Below are positions 1 through 5,792 of a stretch of DNA of 6,250 nucleotides, piece after piece. Both the position numbers and the translations under genes were made by a program. How positions within the stretch are numbered: position 1 is the first letter of the stretch; each line of letters begins with the position of its first letter. The notes under the pieces were generated by a model. That model saw only the letters and a program-made list of their open reading frames with translations. It did no database searches and was not told the origin of the DNA. The DNA is from Actinomycetota bacterium (GTDB taxonomy: Bacteria > Actinomycetota > Actinomycetes > Nanopelagicales > Nanopelagicaceae). The DNA is taken from the NCBI GenBank assembly GCA_009698515.1, contig WLQA01000047.1:1-6250 (forward strand), in the 5' to 3' direction.

Positions 1-1
1 A

Positions 2-511
2 AAAGGTTTAGAGTTTCCAACTGTTTTCTTAACCGGTATGGAGGAGGGAATATTTCCGCACTCTCGCACACTTGGCGATCCGGAAGAGTTACAAGAAGAG
101 CGCCGACTTGCATATGTTGGATTAACTAGAGCTCGCGAAAATTTATTTATTACACGTGCTGAATATCGATCATCATGGGGTGCACCAAACTACAACGCAC
201 CATCTCGTTTCTTATCGGAGATTCCAGATTCAGTTATTGAATGGAATGAAGTGCAGGAAAAAGTTTCACCAATCTCATCAACTCAACGAAGTTCTATGCG
301 CAGAAACTTCACCGCCCCACGACCAACTGGAAAAAGTTCTAGCGAAACAATGAAATTAGAAATTGGTGAGCGTGTGTCACATGACACATTTGGATTAGGA
401 ACAGTTGTTGCTGTTACCGGCGAAGGTGACCGAGCAGAGGCCACCATAGATTTTGGAAGCTTTGGCGAAAAACGGTTGTTATTGCGGTATGCACCAGTCG
501 AGAAATTATAA
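2..511 (+). CDS. pcrA: ATP-dependent DNA helicase PcrA/UvrD family, C-terminal part (5' truncated)
   Basis: The reading frame is open from the window edge, so this is the last ~169 residues of a superfamily 1 helicase that unwinds DNA 3'-5' in repair and replication restart. The first codons read KGLEF and VFLTGMEEGIFPHSR, which is helicase motif V. EERRLAYVGLTRAR (about 97-139) is motif VI, with the nucleotide-contacting arginine in LTRAR. A Ser/Arg/Pro-rich linker follows (about 250-350). From about 350 the protein ends in GERVSHDTFGLGTVV...DFG, the Tudor-like domain that in PcrA/UvrD binds RNA polymerase for transcription-coupled roles. The ATG at 38 lies inside motif V and is not a start. 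In mycobacteria uvrD1 also sits just upstream of sucC. Catalytic motifs I-IV lie outside the window, so PcrA versus another UvrD paralogue is judged from the C-terminal domain and synteny. Confidence 0.93.
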   Translation, partial: KGLEFPTVFLTGMEEGIFPHSRTLGDPEELQEERRLAYVGLTRARENLFITRAEYRSSWGAPNYNAPSRFLSEIPDSVIEWNEVQEKVSPISSTQRSSMRRNFTAPRPTGKSSSETMKLEIGERVSHDTFGLGTVVAVTGEGDRAEATIDFGSFGEKRLLLRYAPVEKL

Positions 512-515
512 ATAT

Positions 516-541
516 TGATCTATTTTCAATAAGATCACGCC
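516..541 (+). promoter_or_regulatory. Candidate sucC promoter (-10 TAAGAT) overlapped by a 6-bp inverted repeat
   Basis: The 30-bp gap between pcrA and sucC has no Shine-Dalgarno-like purine run before the sucC GTG. TAAGAT at 530-535 fits the actinobacterial -10 pattern TANNNT and ends 6 nt before the GTG at 542. That is the spacing expected for leaderless transcription starting at the GTG itself. A perfect inverted repeat, TGATCT (516-521) and AGATCA (532-537) separated by 10 nt, overlaps this -10. It could be an operator or chance in AT-rich DNA. No good -35 is visible; an alternative -10-like TATAAA lies at 507-512. This is a pattern-based inference. Confidence 0.35.
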
Positions 542-1702
542 GTGGATTTATTTGAATATCAAGCGCGAGATTTATTTGAAGCGCATCAAATTCCGGTATT
601 AGCTGGCGCAGTTGCAACAACACCAGAGGCTGCTGAAGCTGCTGCTGCAAAAATGGGCGGCAAAGTTGTTGTTAAAGCACAAGTAAAAATTGGTGGCCGC
701 GGAAAAGCTGGTGGCGTAAAGCTGGCCGAAAATGCAGCGGATGCAAAGGAAAAAGCAAAAGCAATTTTAGGAATGGATATTAAGGGTCACACAGTTCACC
801 AAGTAATGATTGCGCAAGCTGCGCCAATTGCTGCCGAGTATTACATGGCAATTTTGTTAGACCGTGCTAATCGAAACTTTTTAGTTATGGCATCAGTTGC
901 TGGTGGTATGGAGATCGAAGAGGTTGCACATAAAACTCCAGAAAAATTAGCACGCGTTGGAATTGATCCAAATCAAGGAATTGATAAAGCAAAAGCACTT
1001 GAGATTGCTAAGAGCGGACAATTTCCTGCAGATGTGCAGGAACAAGTTGCTGATGTATTAATTAAATTATGGGCTGCATTTGTTGCTGAAGATGCAACTT
1101 TGATGGAGATTAATCCATTAGTTAAAACTGAGGATGGCAAAGTAGTTGCACTTGATGGCAAGGTAACTTTGGATGACAATGCAGGATTTAGACACCCAAA
1201 TCATGAAGCACTAGTTGATCATGCATCAACAAACCCACTTGAAGCATTAGCTAAAGAAAAAGATCTAAATTACGTAAAGTTAGATGGCGAAGTTGGAATT
1301 ATTGGAAATGGTGCCGGCTTAGTAATGAGCACACTAGATGTTGTTGCTTATGCCGGTGAAAAGTATGGAGTTAAGCCAGCAAACTTCCTAGATATTGGCG
1401 GCGGCGCCTCTGCAGAAGTAATGGCAAATGGGTTATCAATTATTTTGGGCGATCCAGATGTGCGCAGTGTTTTTGTTAATGTTTTCGGTGGCATAACCGC
1501 TTGTGATGCCGTTGCAAATGGCATTGTGCAAGCATTAGAAATTCTTGGTAGCAAAGCAACTAAACCAATCGTGGTTCGCCTAGATGGCAACAATGTGATT
1601 GAAGGCCGCAAGATTCTTAATGATGCAGCGCACCCACTTGTTCAACAGTTAGACACAATGGATGGCGCAGCAGCAAAAGCAGCAGAGTTGGCGGCAAAGT
1701 AA
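542..1702 (+). CDS. sucC: Succinyl-CoA synthetase (ADP/GDP-forming) beta subunit
   Basis: The beta subunit of succinyl-CoA synthetase, a cytoplasmic TCA enzyme that converts succinyl-CoA to succinate with formation of ATP or GTP. It carries the nucleotide grasp and the succinate site. Its 386 residues match the usual length (~388). The N-terminal ATP-grasp domain shows VVVKAQVKIGGRGKAGG (residues 42-58). LMEINPLV with N191 and ALDGK with D205 correspond to the Mg-binding Asn and Asp of the E. coli enzyme. The C-terminal ligase domain has GNGAGL (255-260), FLDIGGGAS (282-290) and VNVFGGITACD (312-322), which contacts the phosphate. The GTG start is fixed by the family N-terminus (DLFEYQAR) and lacks a Shine-Dalgarno. 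The stop overlaps the sucD start by one base (TAATG), implying translational coupling and equal subunit supply. ATP versus GTP preference cannot be read reliably. Confidence 0.98.
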   Translation: MDLFEYQARDLFEAHQIPVLAGAVATTPEAAEAAAAKMGGKVVVKAQVKIGGRGKAGGVKLAENAADAKEKAKAILGMDIKGHTVHQVMIAQAAPIAAEYYMAILLDRANRNFLVMASVAGGMEIEEVAHKTPEKLARVGIDPNQGIDKAKALEIAKSGQFPADVQEQVADVLIKLWAAFVAEDATLMEINPLVKTEDGKVVALDGKVTLDDNAGFRHPNHEALVDHASTNPLEALAKEKDLNYVKLDGEVGIIGNGAGLVMSTLDVVAYAGEKYGVKPANFLDIGGGASAEVMANGLSIILGDPDVRSVFVNVFGGITACDAVANGIVQALEILGSKATKPIVVRLDGNNVIEGRKILNDAAHPLVQQLDTMDGAAAKAAELAAK

Positions 1703-2583
1703 TGGCTATTTTTATTAATGAGAACAGCAAAGTAATCGTTCAAGGTATGACTGGTTCTGAAGGAACTAAGCACACTAAACGAATGTTAAAAGCTGGCACA
1801 AAGATTGTAGGTGGTGTTACACCTGGTAAGGGTGGCCAATCAGTTGATATGGATGGCGTGCAGATTCCAGTATTTAACTCAGTTGCTGAAGCAATGGCTG
1901 CAACTGGTGCAAATGCATCTGTAGTTTTCGTGCCACCTAAGTTTGCGAAAGCAGCGGTAATTGATGCAGTAGATGCCAAGATGCCATTTGTTGTAGTTAT
2001 AACTGAAGGAATTCCAGTTCATGATGCTGCTGCTTTTTATGCATATGCAACAAGTAAGGGAACAACGCGAATTTTAGGACCTAACTGTCCAGGAATTATT
2101 AGTCCAGGAAAATCTAATATTGGAATTATTCCAGCTGACATTACCGGCCCAGGAAAGATTGGTTTAGTTTCTAAATCTGGAACTCTGACATATCAAATGA
2201 TGTATGAACTTCGTGATTTTGGTTTTACAACTGCAGTTGGAATTGGTGGCGATCCAATTATCGGAACTACACATATTGATTGCTTACGTGCATTCCAAGA
2301 TGATCCAGAAACGCAAGCAATTGTGATGATTGGTGAGATTGGTGGCGATGCAGAAGAGCGAGCTGCGCAATTTATTAAAGAGTATGTAACTAAGCCAGTT
2401 GTTGGTTATGTTGCTGGATTTACCGCTCCAGAAGGTAAAACTATGGGACATGCTGGCGCAATTGTCTCTGGCTCATCTGGAACTGCAGCGGCTAAAAAAG
2501 AAGCATTAGAAGCAGTCGGTGTTGCGGTTGGCAAAACACCAAGTGAAACCGCTAACTTGATGCGCAAGATTTTGAATGGATAA
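1702..2583 (+). CDS. sucD: Succinyl-CoA synthetase alpha subunit
   Basis: The alpha subunit of succinyl-CoA synthetase, which binds CoA and carries the phosphorylated histidine that relays phosphate between succinyl-phosphate and the nucleotide bound by SucC. Its 293 residues are normal for the family. The N-terminal Rossmann CoA-binding domain has VQGMTGSEGTKHT (13-25) and GGVTPGKGG (37-45). The middle part has ILGPNCPGIISPG (124-136). The ligase domain has GLVSKSGTLTYQ (154-165), GIGGDPIIGT (180-189) and IGEIGGDAEE (210-219). The active-site histidine is H250 in MGHAGAI. The ATG at 1702 uses the last A of the sucC stop codon, so ribosomes finishing sucC can reinitiate. The next gene starts 20 bp downstream and no hairpin terminator lies between, which suggests read-through into perM. 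Confidence 0.98.
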   Translation: MAIFINENSKVIVQGMTGSEGTKHTKRMLKAGTKIVGGVTPGKGGQSVDMDGVQIPVFNSVAEAMAATGANASVVFVPPKFAKAAVIDAVDAKMPFVVVITEGIPVHDAAAFYAYATSKGTTRILGPNCPGIISPGKSNIGIIPADITGPGKIGLVSKSGTLTYQMMYELRDFGFTTAVGIGGDPIIGTTHIDCLRAFQDDPETQAIVMIGEIGGDAEERAAQFIKEYVTKPVVGYVAGFTAPEGKTMGHAGAIVSGSSGTAAAKKEALEAVGVAVGKTPSETANLMRKILNG

Positions 2584-2603
2584 GCAAAGCAGATAGGAAA
2601 TCA

Positions 2604-3695
2604 ATGGTTGCGCGGACAATTACGGCAACGCTGCAACAAGTAATTCGATCCATTTTCTTAATTCTCTTTCCATTAGCTTTCATAACTTTATTTGCTTGGG
2701 CAACTGCCGGCAGCACATATGGCACAACATCAGATCCAATGCGGGCAGCAATCTGGTTGTGGTTGGGCGCGCACTTAACCCCATTTAATATTGCAAATGA
2801 ATCAATGGTTGGTTACTTATCACTTCTGCCAATTGGCGCCGCATTACTGCCCTTCATTGCCATCCGTATTGGTTATCGCAGATCCATCGAACGAGCTGGC
2901 AGCACAAAAACAACTAGATCATATTTCATTCTTTGGTACTTAGTAATTTATTTATTATTGGCATTAATCGCTAATAATTCACAGGCAAATATTGATTGGC
3001 AGCGCGGACCAATCACCACACTGCTTATTTTATTAATTGCAACGGTGCCCGTTAAAACAGCAAACTTTTTGAAGTTACCGGCGCAAATGTTTTTAGTAAT
3101 GCTCGGCATTGCCGGATTAGTTTTTACCGCATCATTAGCGATGCACTTTGATACGGCAAAGAATTTAACCGTAGTCTTACAACCCGGAATTATTGGTGGC
3201 TTTTTGATGTTGCTATTGCAATTGGCTTATCTACCAAATATCTTTGTTGCCACCTTGAGTTATATTTTTGGCGCTGGAGTATTTCTAGGAAATGCAACCG
3301 ATATTTCACCCACCACTTTTCAATTACGTGAAATTCCAGCGATCCCAGTTCTAGCTGCGCTACCAAGTGGCTCAGTAACTTGGCTTTTACTATTTACCTT
3401 AATGATTGCGATCTATGGTTGGATAAATCTAAACATCTTGCAAAAATCCACTGAATTTATCAAAATTAAGCGACAAAGCATTTTGCGCTTTTTTGTAATT
3501 TCAATTGGTGGCTTTGCTGCAGTGGCGGCACTTAGCTCTGGATCGTTGATAACTTCAAATATGTCACCAGTTGGCGTAAATATCGCAAGAGCCTCGATAA
3601 TTATTTGTGTTCAGTTAATTCTGGTCTTATTACTGCAAATTTACTTACCTAAAATAATCAGTCGATTATCCAAAAAAGGTAAGGTTGCACCATGA
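2604..3695 (+). CDS. perM: Polytopic membrane protein, PerM/DUF6350 family
   Basis: A 363-residue, very hydrophobic protein with about nine or ten predicted membrane segments (roughly residues 13-35, 48-60, 70-90, 106-124, 136-151, 160-182, 190-228, 255-275, 292-315, 328-348). It ends in a short Lys/Arg-rich tail that probably faces the cytoplasm. The segment LPNIFVATLSYIFGAGV (210-226), then NATDISP and IPAIPVLAALPSGS (244-257), resembles the signature region of DUF6350. Mycobacterial PerM (Rv0955), which lies at the same place after sucCD, belongs to this family and is linked to cell division and persistence. The biochemical activity is unknown. The ATG is preceded by AGGA at 2595-2598, 5 nt upstream. 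The stop overlaps folD (ATGA). The protein looks compact: no long acidic or disordered tail is present. The family call rests on recalled motif likeness plus synteny. Confidence 0.85.
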   Translation: MVARTITATLQQVIRSIFLILFPLAFITLFAWATAGSTYGTTSDPMRAAIWLWLGAHLTPFNIANESMVGYLSLLPIGAALLPFIAIRIGYRRSIERAGSTKTTRSYFILWYLVIYLLLALIANNSQANIDWQRGPITTLLILLIATVPVKTANFLKLPAQMFLVMLGIAGLVFTASLAMHFDTAKNLTVVLQPGIIGGFLMLLLQLAYLPNIFVATLSYIFGAGVFLGNATDISPTTFQLREIPAIPVLAALPSGSVTWLLLFTLMIAIYGWINLNILQKSTEFIKIKRQSILRFFVISIGGFAAVAALSSGSLITSNMSPVGVNIARASIIICVQLILVLLLQIYLPKIISRLSKKGKVAP

Positions 3696-4525
3696 GCGCG
3701 CAAATTTTAGATGGCAAAGCACTTGCCCAAAAGATTAAGGCGCAGATCACAACTCAGGTCAAGGGTTTAAATAGACAACCTGGTTTGGGAACAATTTTGG
3801 TTGGCGATGATCCAGGATCAGTTTCATATGTTGCAGGCAAGCATAAGGATTGTGCTGATGTAGGAATCGCTTCCATACGAATTGATTTACCAGCTACAGC
3901 AACTGAAAGTGAAATTTTGCAGGCAGTTAACCAATTAAATAATGAAGCAAATTGCACAGGCTTTATTGTGCAACTGCCACTTCCGCATGGAGTAGATGCC
4001 CAAAAAGTATTAACCGCTGTTGATCCAAGTAAAGATGCTGATGGACTTCACCCAATTAATTTAGGAAATTTGGTTTTAGACTCAAAAACCATAACGCCAT
4101 GCACGCCTAAGGCAATTTTGAAATTACTTAATGAATACAAGATTGATCTATCAGGAAAATCTGTATTAATAATTGGTCGGGGCACAACTGTTGGTCGCCC
4201 GCTTTCGATATTGCTATCCCAAAAGCCGGTAAATGCCACAGTTACCCTGGCGCATACTGCAACTAAGAATTTACCTGCATTAATCAAAAGCGCCGATGTT
4301 GTAATTGCAGCAATTGGCAAACCACACTTTATTAAGTCAGAGATGATTAAAGATGGGGCAGTTGTTGTAGATGTTGGAATTACCAGAACTGATGCTGGCT
4401 TACTTGGTGATGTTGATCCTGCCGTTGTAAGTACCGCTTCATTTTTTGCACCAATGCCAGGTGGCGTAGGGCCAATGACAAGAGCTATGTTGTTAAGTAA
4501 TCTGCTGGAGTTAATGGAAAAATGA
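3692..4525 (+). CDS. folD: Bifunctional methylenetetrahydrofolate dehydrogenase / methenyltetrahydrofolate cyclohydrolase
   Basis: A cytoplasmic enzyme interconverting 5,10-methylene-, 5,10-methenyl- and 10-formyl-tetrahydrofolate, with NADP(H) as usual cofactor. It supplies formyl groups for purines and initiator tRNA. The length is 277 residues (family ~280-290). The N-terminal catalytic domain has SYVAGKHKDCADVGI with Y46 and K50, VQLPLP with Q94, and DADGLHP with D117. These match E. coli Y50, K54, Q98 and D121 at a constant offset of four. The Rossmann domain has SVLIIGRGTTVGRP (157-170), and the C-terminus has the family signature PMPGGVGPMTRAML (254-267). The start overlaps the perM stop by 4 bases, with AAGG at 3681-3684 as a likely ribosome site. 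The stop overlaps the DUF3017 gene in the same way. In many actinobacteria purN and purH lie in this neighbourhood; here they are absent. Confidence 0.98.
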   Translation: MSAQILDGKALAQKIKAQITTQVKGLNRQPGLGTILVGDDPGSVSYVAGKHKDCADVGIASIRIDLPATATESEILQAVNQLNNEANCTGFIVQLPLPHGVDAQKVLTAVDPSKDADGLHPINLGNLVLDSKTITPCTPKAILKLLNEYKIDLSGKSVLIIGRGTTVGRPLSILLSQKPVNATVTLAHTATKNLPALIKSADVVIAAIGKPHFIKSEMIKDGAVVVDVGITRTDAGLLGDVDPAVVSTASFFAPMPGGVGPMTRAMLLSNLLELMEK

Positions 4526-4767
4526 GAGAGAGTTTTACATTAGATCAAATCCGTAGATTTTCATTAGTAGTTGTTGTAATTGGCGTGATTATCGGAATCA
4601 GTGGCGCAGTTCGAACTGGCTCAATCATTCTTTCATTAAGTGCCAGCATCTTTATTTTGGCCAGATACTCCCAATCTCAGGTCAAGCGTGGGATTGAACT
4701 AGTGTTGCCGATCACGATCTGTGCGCTGCTTTTTATCTTGGCATTATCACTGCCACACGCTCGGTAA
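4522..4767 (+). CDS. Small three-helix membrane protein, DUF3017 family
   Basis: An 81-residue protein with three hydrophobic stretches (about 13-29, 34-48 and 58-77) separated by short basic segments (RTG after helix 1; RYSQSQVKRG between helices 2 and 3), as in the actinobacterial DUF3017 family. A charged N-terminus of about 12 residues precedes helix 1, and only a few residues follow helix 3. No catalytic motif is visible and the function is unknown; it is most likely an inner-membrane protein. The ATG overlaps the folD stop (ATGA), so translation is probably coupled. A DUF3017 gene directly after folD is a recurring actinobacterial arrangement (in M. tuberculosis, Rv3355c beside folD Rv3356c), which is the main support for the family name. 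Its last codons form one arm of a hairpin reaching toward the mdh ribosome site. Confidence 0.82.
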   Translation: MRESFTLDQIRRFSLVVVVIGVIIGISGAVRTGSIILSLSASIFILARYSQSQVKRGIELVLPITICALLFILALSLPHAR

Positions 4768-4788
4768 TATTGCGTCCGAGCCGAGGAG
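4759..4788 (+). promoter_or_regulatory. mdh leader: hairpin, direct repeat and strong ribosome binding site
   Basis: GAGGAG at 4783-4788 lies 5 nt before the mdh ATG and is the strongest Shine-Dalgarno in the window. Just upstream, GCTCGG (4759-4764) and CCGAGC (4776-4781) form a perfect 6-bp GC-rich stem with an 11-nt loop that contains the DUF3017 stop codon. CCGAG is repeated directly (4776-4780 and 4781-4785), and the second copy runs into the Shine-Dalgarno. CTCGG could therefore pair with either copy. No T-run follows, so it is not an intrinsic terminator. The ribosome site is secure; a regulatory role for the repeats is inference. Confidence 0.5.
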
Positions 4789-4793
4789 ATTAA

Positions 4794-5750
4794 ATGAGCA
4801 GATCTGGAAAAGTAACTGTTGTTGGTGCTGGATTTTATGGATCAACTACCGCACTTCGTTTAGCGGAATACGATATTTTTGAAACTGTTGTACTAACTGA
4901 CATTGTTGAAGGAAAGCCAGAAGGTCTTGCATTAGATATAAATCAATCTCGCTCTGTTGAAGGATTTGAAAGTAAAGTTATTGGTGCAACCACAACCGCC
5001 GAAGGTGCTGGTTACGAGAAGACAGCTAACTCCGATGTTGTAGTAATTACTGCAGGTCTGCCACGCAAACCTGGTATGAGCCGAATGGATTTAATTGGCG
5101 TAAATGCTGGCATCGTTCGCGGTGTTGCCGAAAACATTGCAAAGCATTCACCAAATGCTGTGATCATTGTGGTTTCTAATCCACTAGATGAAATGACTGC
5201 ACTTGCGCAGATCGCAACTAAGTTTCCACACAATCGAGTTATGGGACAAGCTGGCATGTTAGATACTGCTCGCTTCACACATTTTGTTGCAGAAAAAGTT
5301 GGCGTTCCGGTTTCGGCAGTTGCCACATTAACTTTGGGATCACATGGTGAAACCATGGTGCCGGTACCAAGTCGTTGTACCGTAAATGGCAAACCACTTT
5401 CAGATGTTTTAAAGGCAGATGAAATTGCAGAGCTAGTAGATCGCACACGAAACGGTGGCGCAGAGATTGTTGGTTTGTTAAAAACTGGATCTGCTTACTA
5501 CGCACCATCTGCAGCAGCAGCTCGGATGGCAAAAGCAGTAATTGAAGATTCAAAAGCGGTAATGCCAGTTTGTGCATGGGTTGATGGTCAATATGGAATC
5601 AACGGTGTGTACCTTGGTGTTGAAGCACAGATCGGTAAGAGCGGTGTAATTAAGGTTGTTGAAACTGCACTTACTGCTGATGAACTTGCATCATTAAAGG
5701 TGGCTGCAGAAGCTGTTCGGGCAAAACAAGCAGATGTTCAAGCGCTTTAA
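4794..5750 (+). CDS. mdh: NAD-dependent malate dehydrogenase, LDH-like type
   Basis: Oxidises malate to oxaloacetate with NAD in the cytoplasm (TCA cycle). The length is 318 residues. The Rossmann fold begins VTVVGAGFYGST (7-18) with a GxGxxG loop, and D36 at the end of the second strand (LTDI) favours NAD over NADP. Substrate residues are R91 and R97 in GLPRKPGMSRMDL. An arginine at the specificity loop points to malate rather than lactate. N129 lies in VVSNPLDEMT, the catalytic pair is D157 with H184 (MLDTAR; LGSHGETMVP), and R160 is the third substrate arginine. This is the compact LDH-like MDH class, not the class whose N-terminus reads GAAGQIGY, found for example in Streptomyces. The ATG is fixed by the strong Shine-Dalgarno GAGGAG 5 nt upstream. 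It follows DUF3017 after 26 bp and precedes icd by 42 bp. Confidence 0.96.
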   Translation: MSRSGKVTVVGAGFYGSTTALRLAEYDIFETVVLTDIVEGKPEGLALDINQSRSVEGFESKVIGATTTAEGAGYEKTANSDVVVITAGLPRKPGMSRMDLIGVNAGIVRGVAENIAKHSPNAVIIVVSNPLDEMTALAQIATKFPHNRVMGQAGMLDTARFTHFVAEKVGVPVSAVATLTLGSHGETMVPVPSRCTVNGKPLSDVLKADEIAELVDRTRNGGAEIVGLLKTGSAYYAPSAAAARMAKAVIEDSKAVMPVCAWVDGQYGINGVYLGVEAQIGKSGVIKVVETALTADELASLKVAAEAVRAKQADVQAL

Positions 5751-5792
5751 GAATTAATTTTAAAACTTAGTTAAATAGAGAAAAGGGAATAG

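Noticed and set aside
38..40. ATG as the start of a separate small gene
   Set aside because: The frame continues upstream to the window edge and the ATG falls inside helicase motif V.
414..650. A minus-strand frame crossing the pcrA-sucC junction
   Set aside because: Its Gln/Leu-rich start is the antisense of the Ala codon run in sucC, and it would cover two well-supported genes.
625..660. GCT/GCA triplet repetition, also at about 1665-1700
   Set aside because: It encodes alanine-rich helices of SucC and is not a tandem repeat of independent meaning.
5012..5446. A 144-codon open frame on the minus strand within mdh
   Set aside because: It lies wholly inside a clear mdh gene, its product is a Ser/Thr/Ala-rich shadow with no recognisable domain, and it has no ribosome site or promoter of its own.
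5275..5577. A 100-codon minus-strand frame rich in Leu and Gln inside mdh
   Set aside because: Its composition is what results from reading the Ala/Glu/Lys codons of mdh in antisense; it resembles no family.
5751..5792. AT-rich gap with the palindrome TTTTAAAA (5758-5765) as a terminator after mdh
   Set aside because: It has no GC stem or loop; an 8-base A/T palindrome is expected by chance here, and icd follows at once with its own ribosome site.
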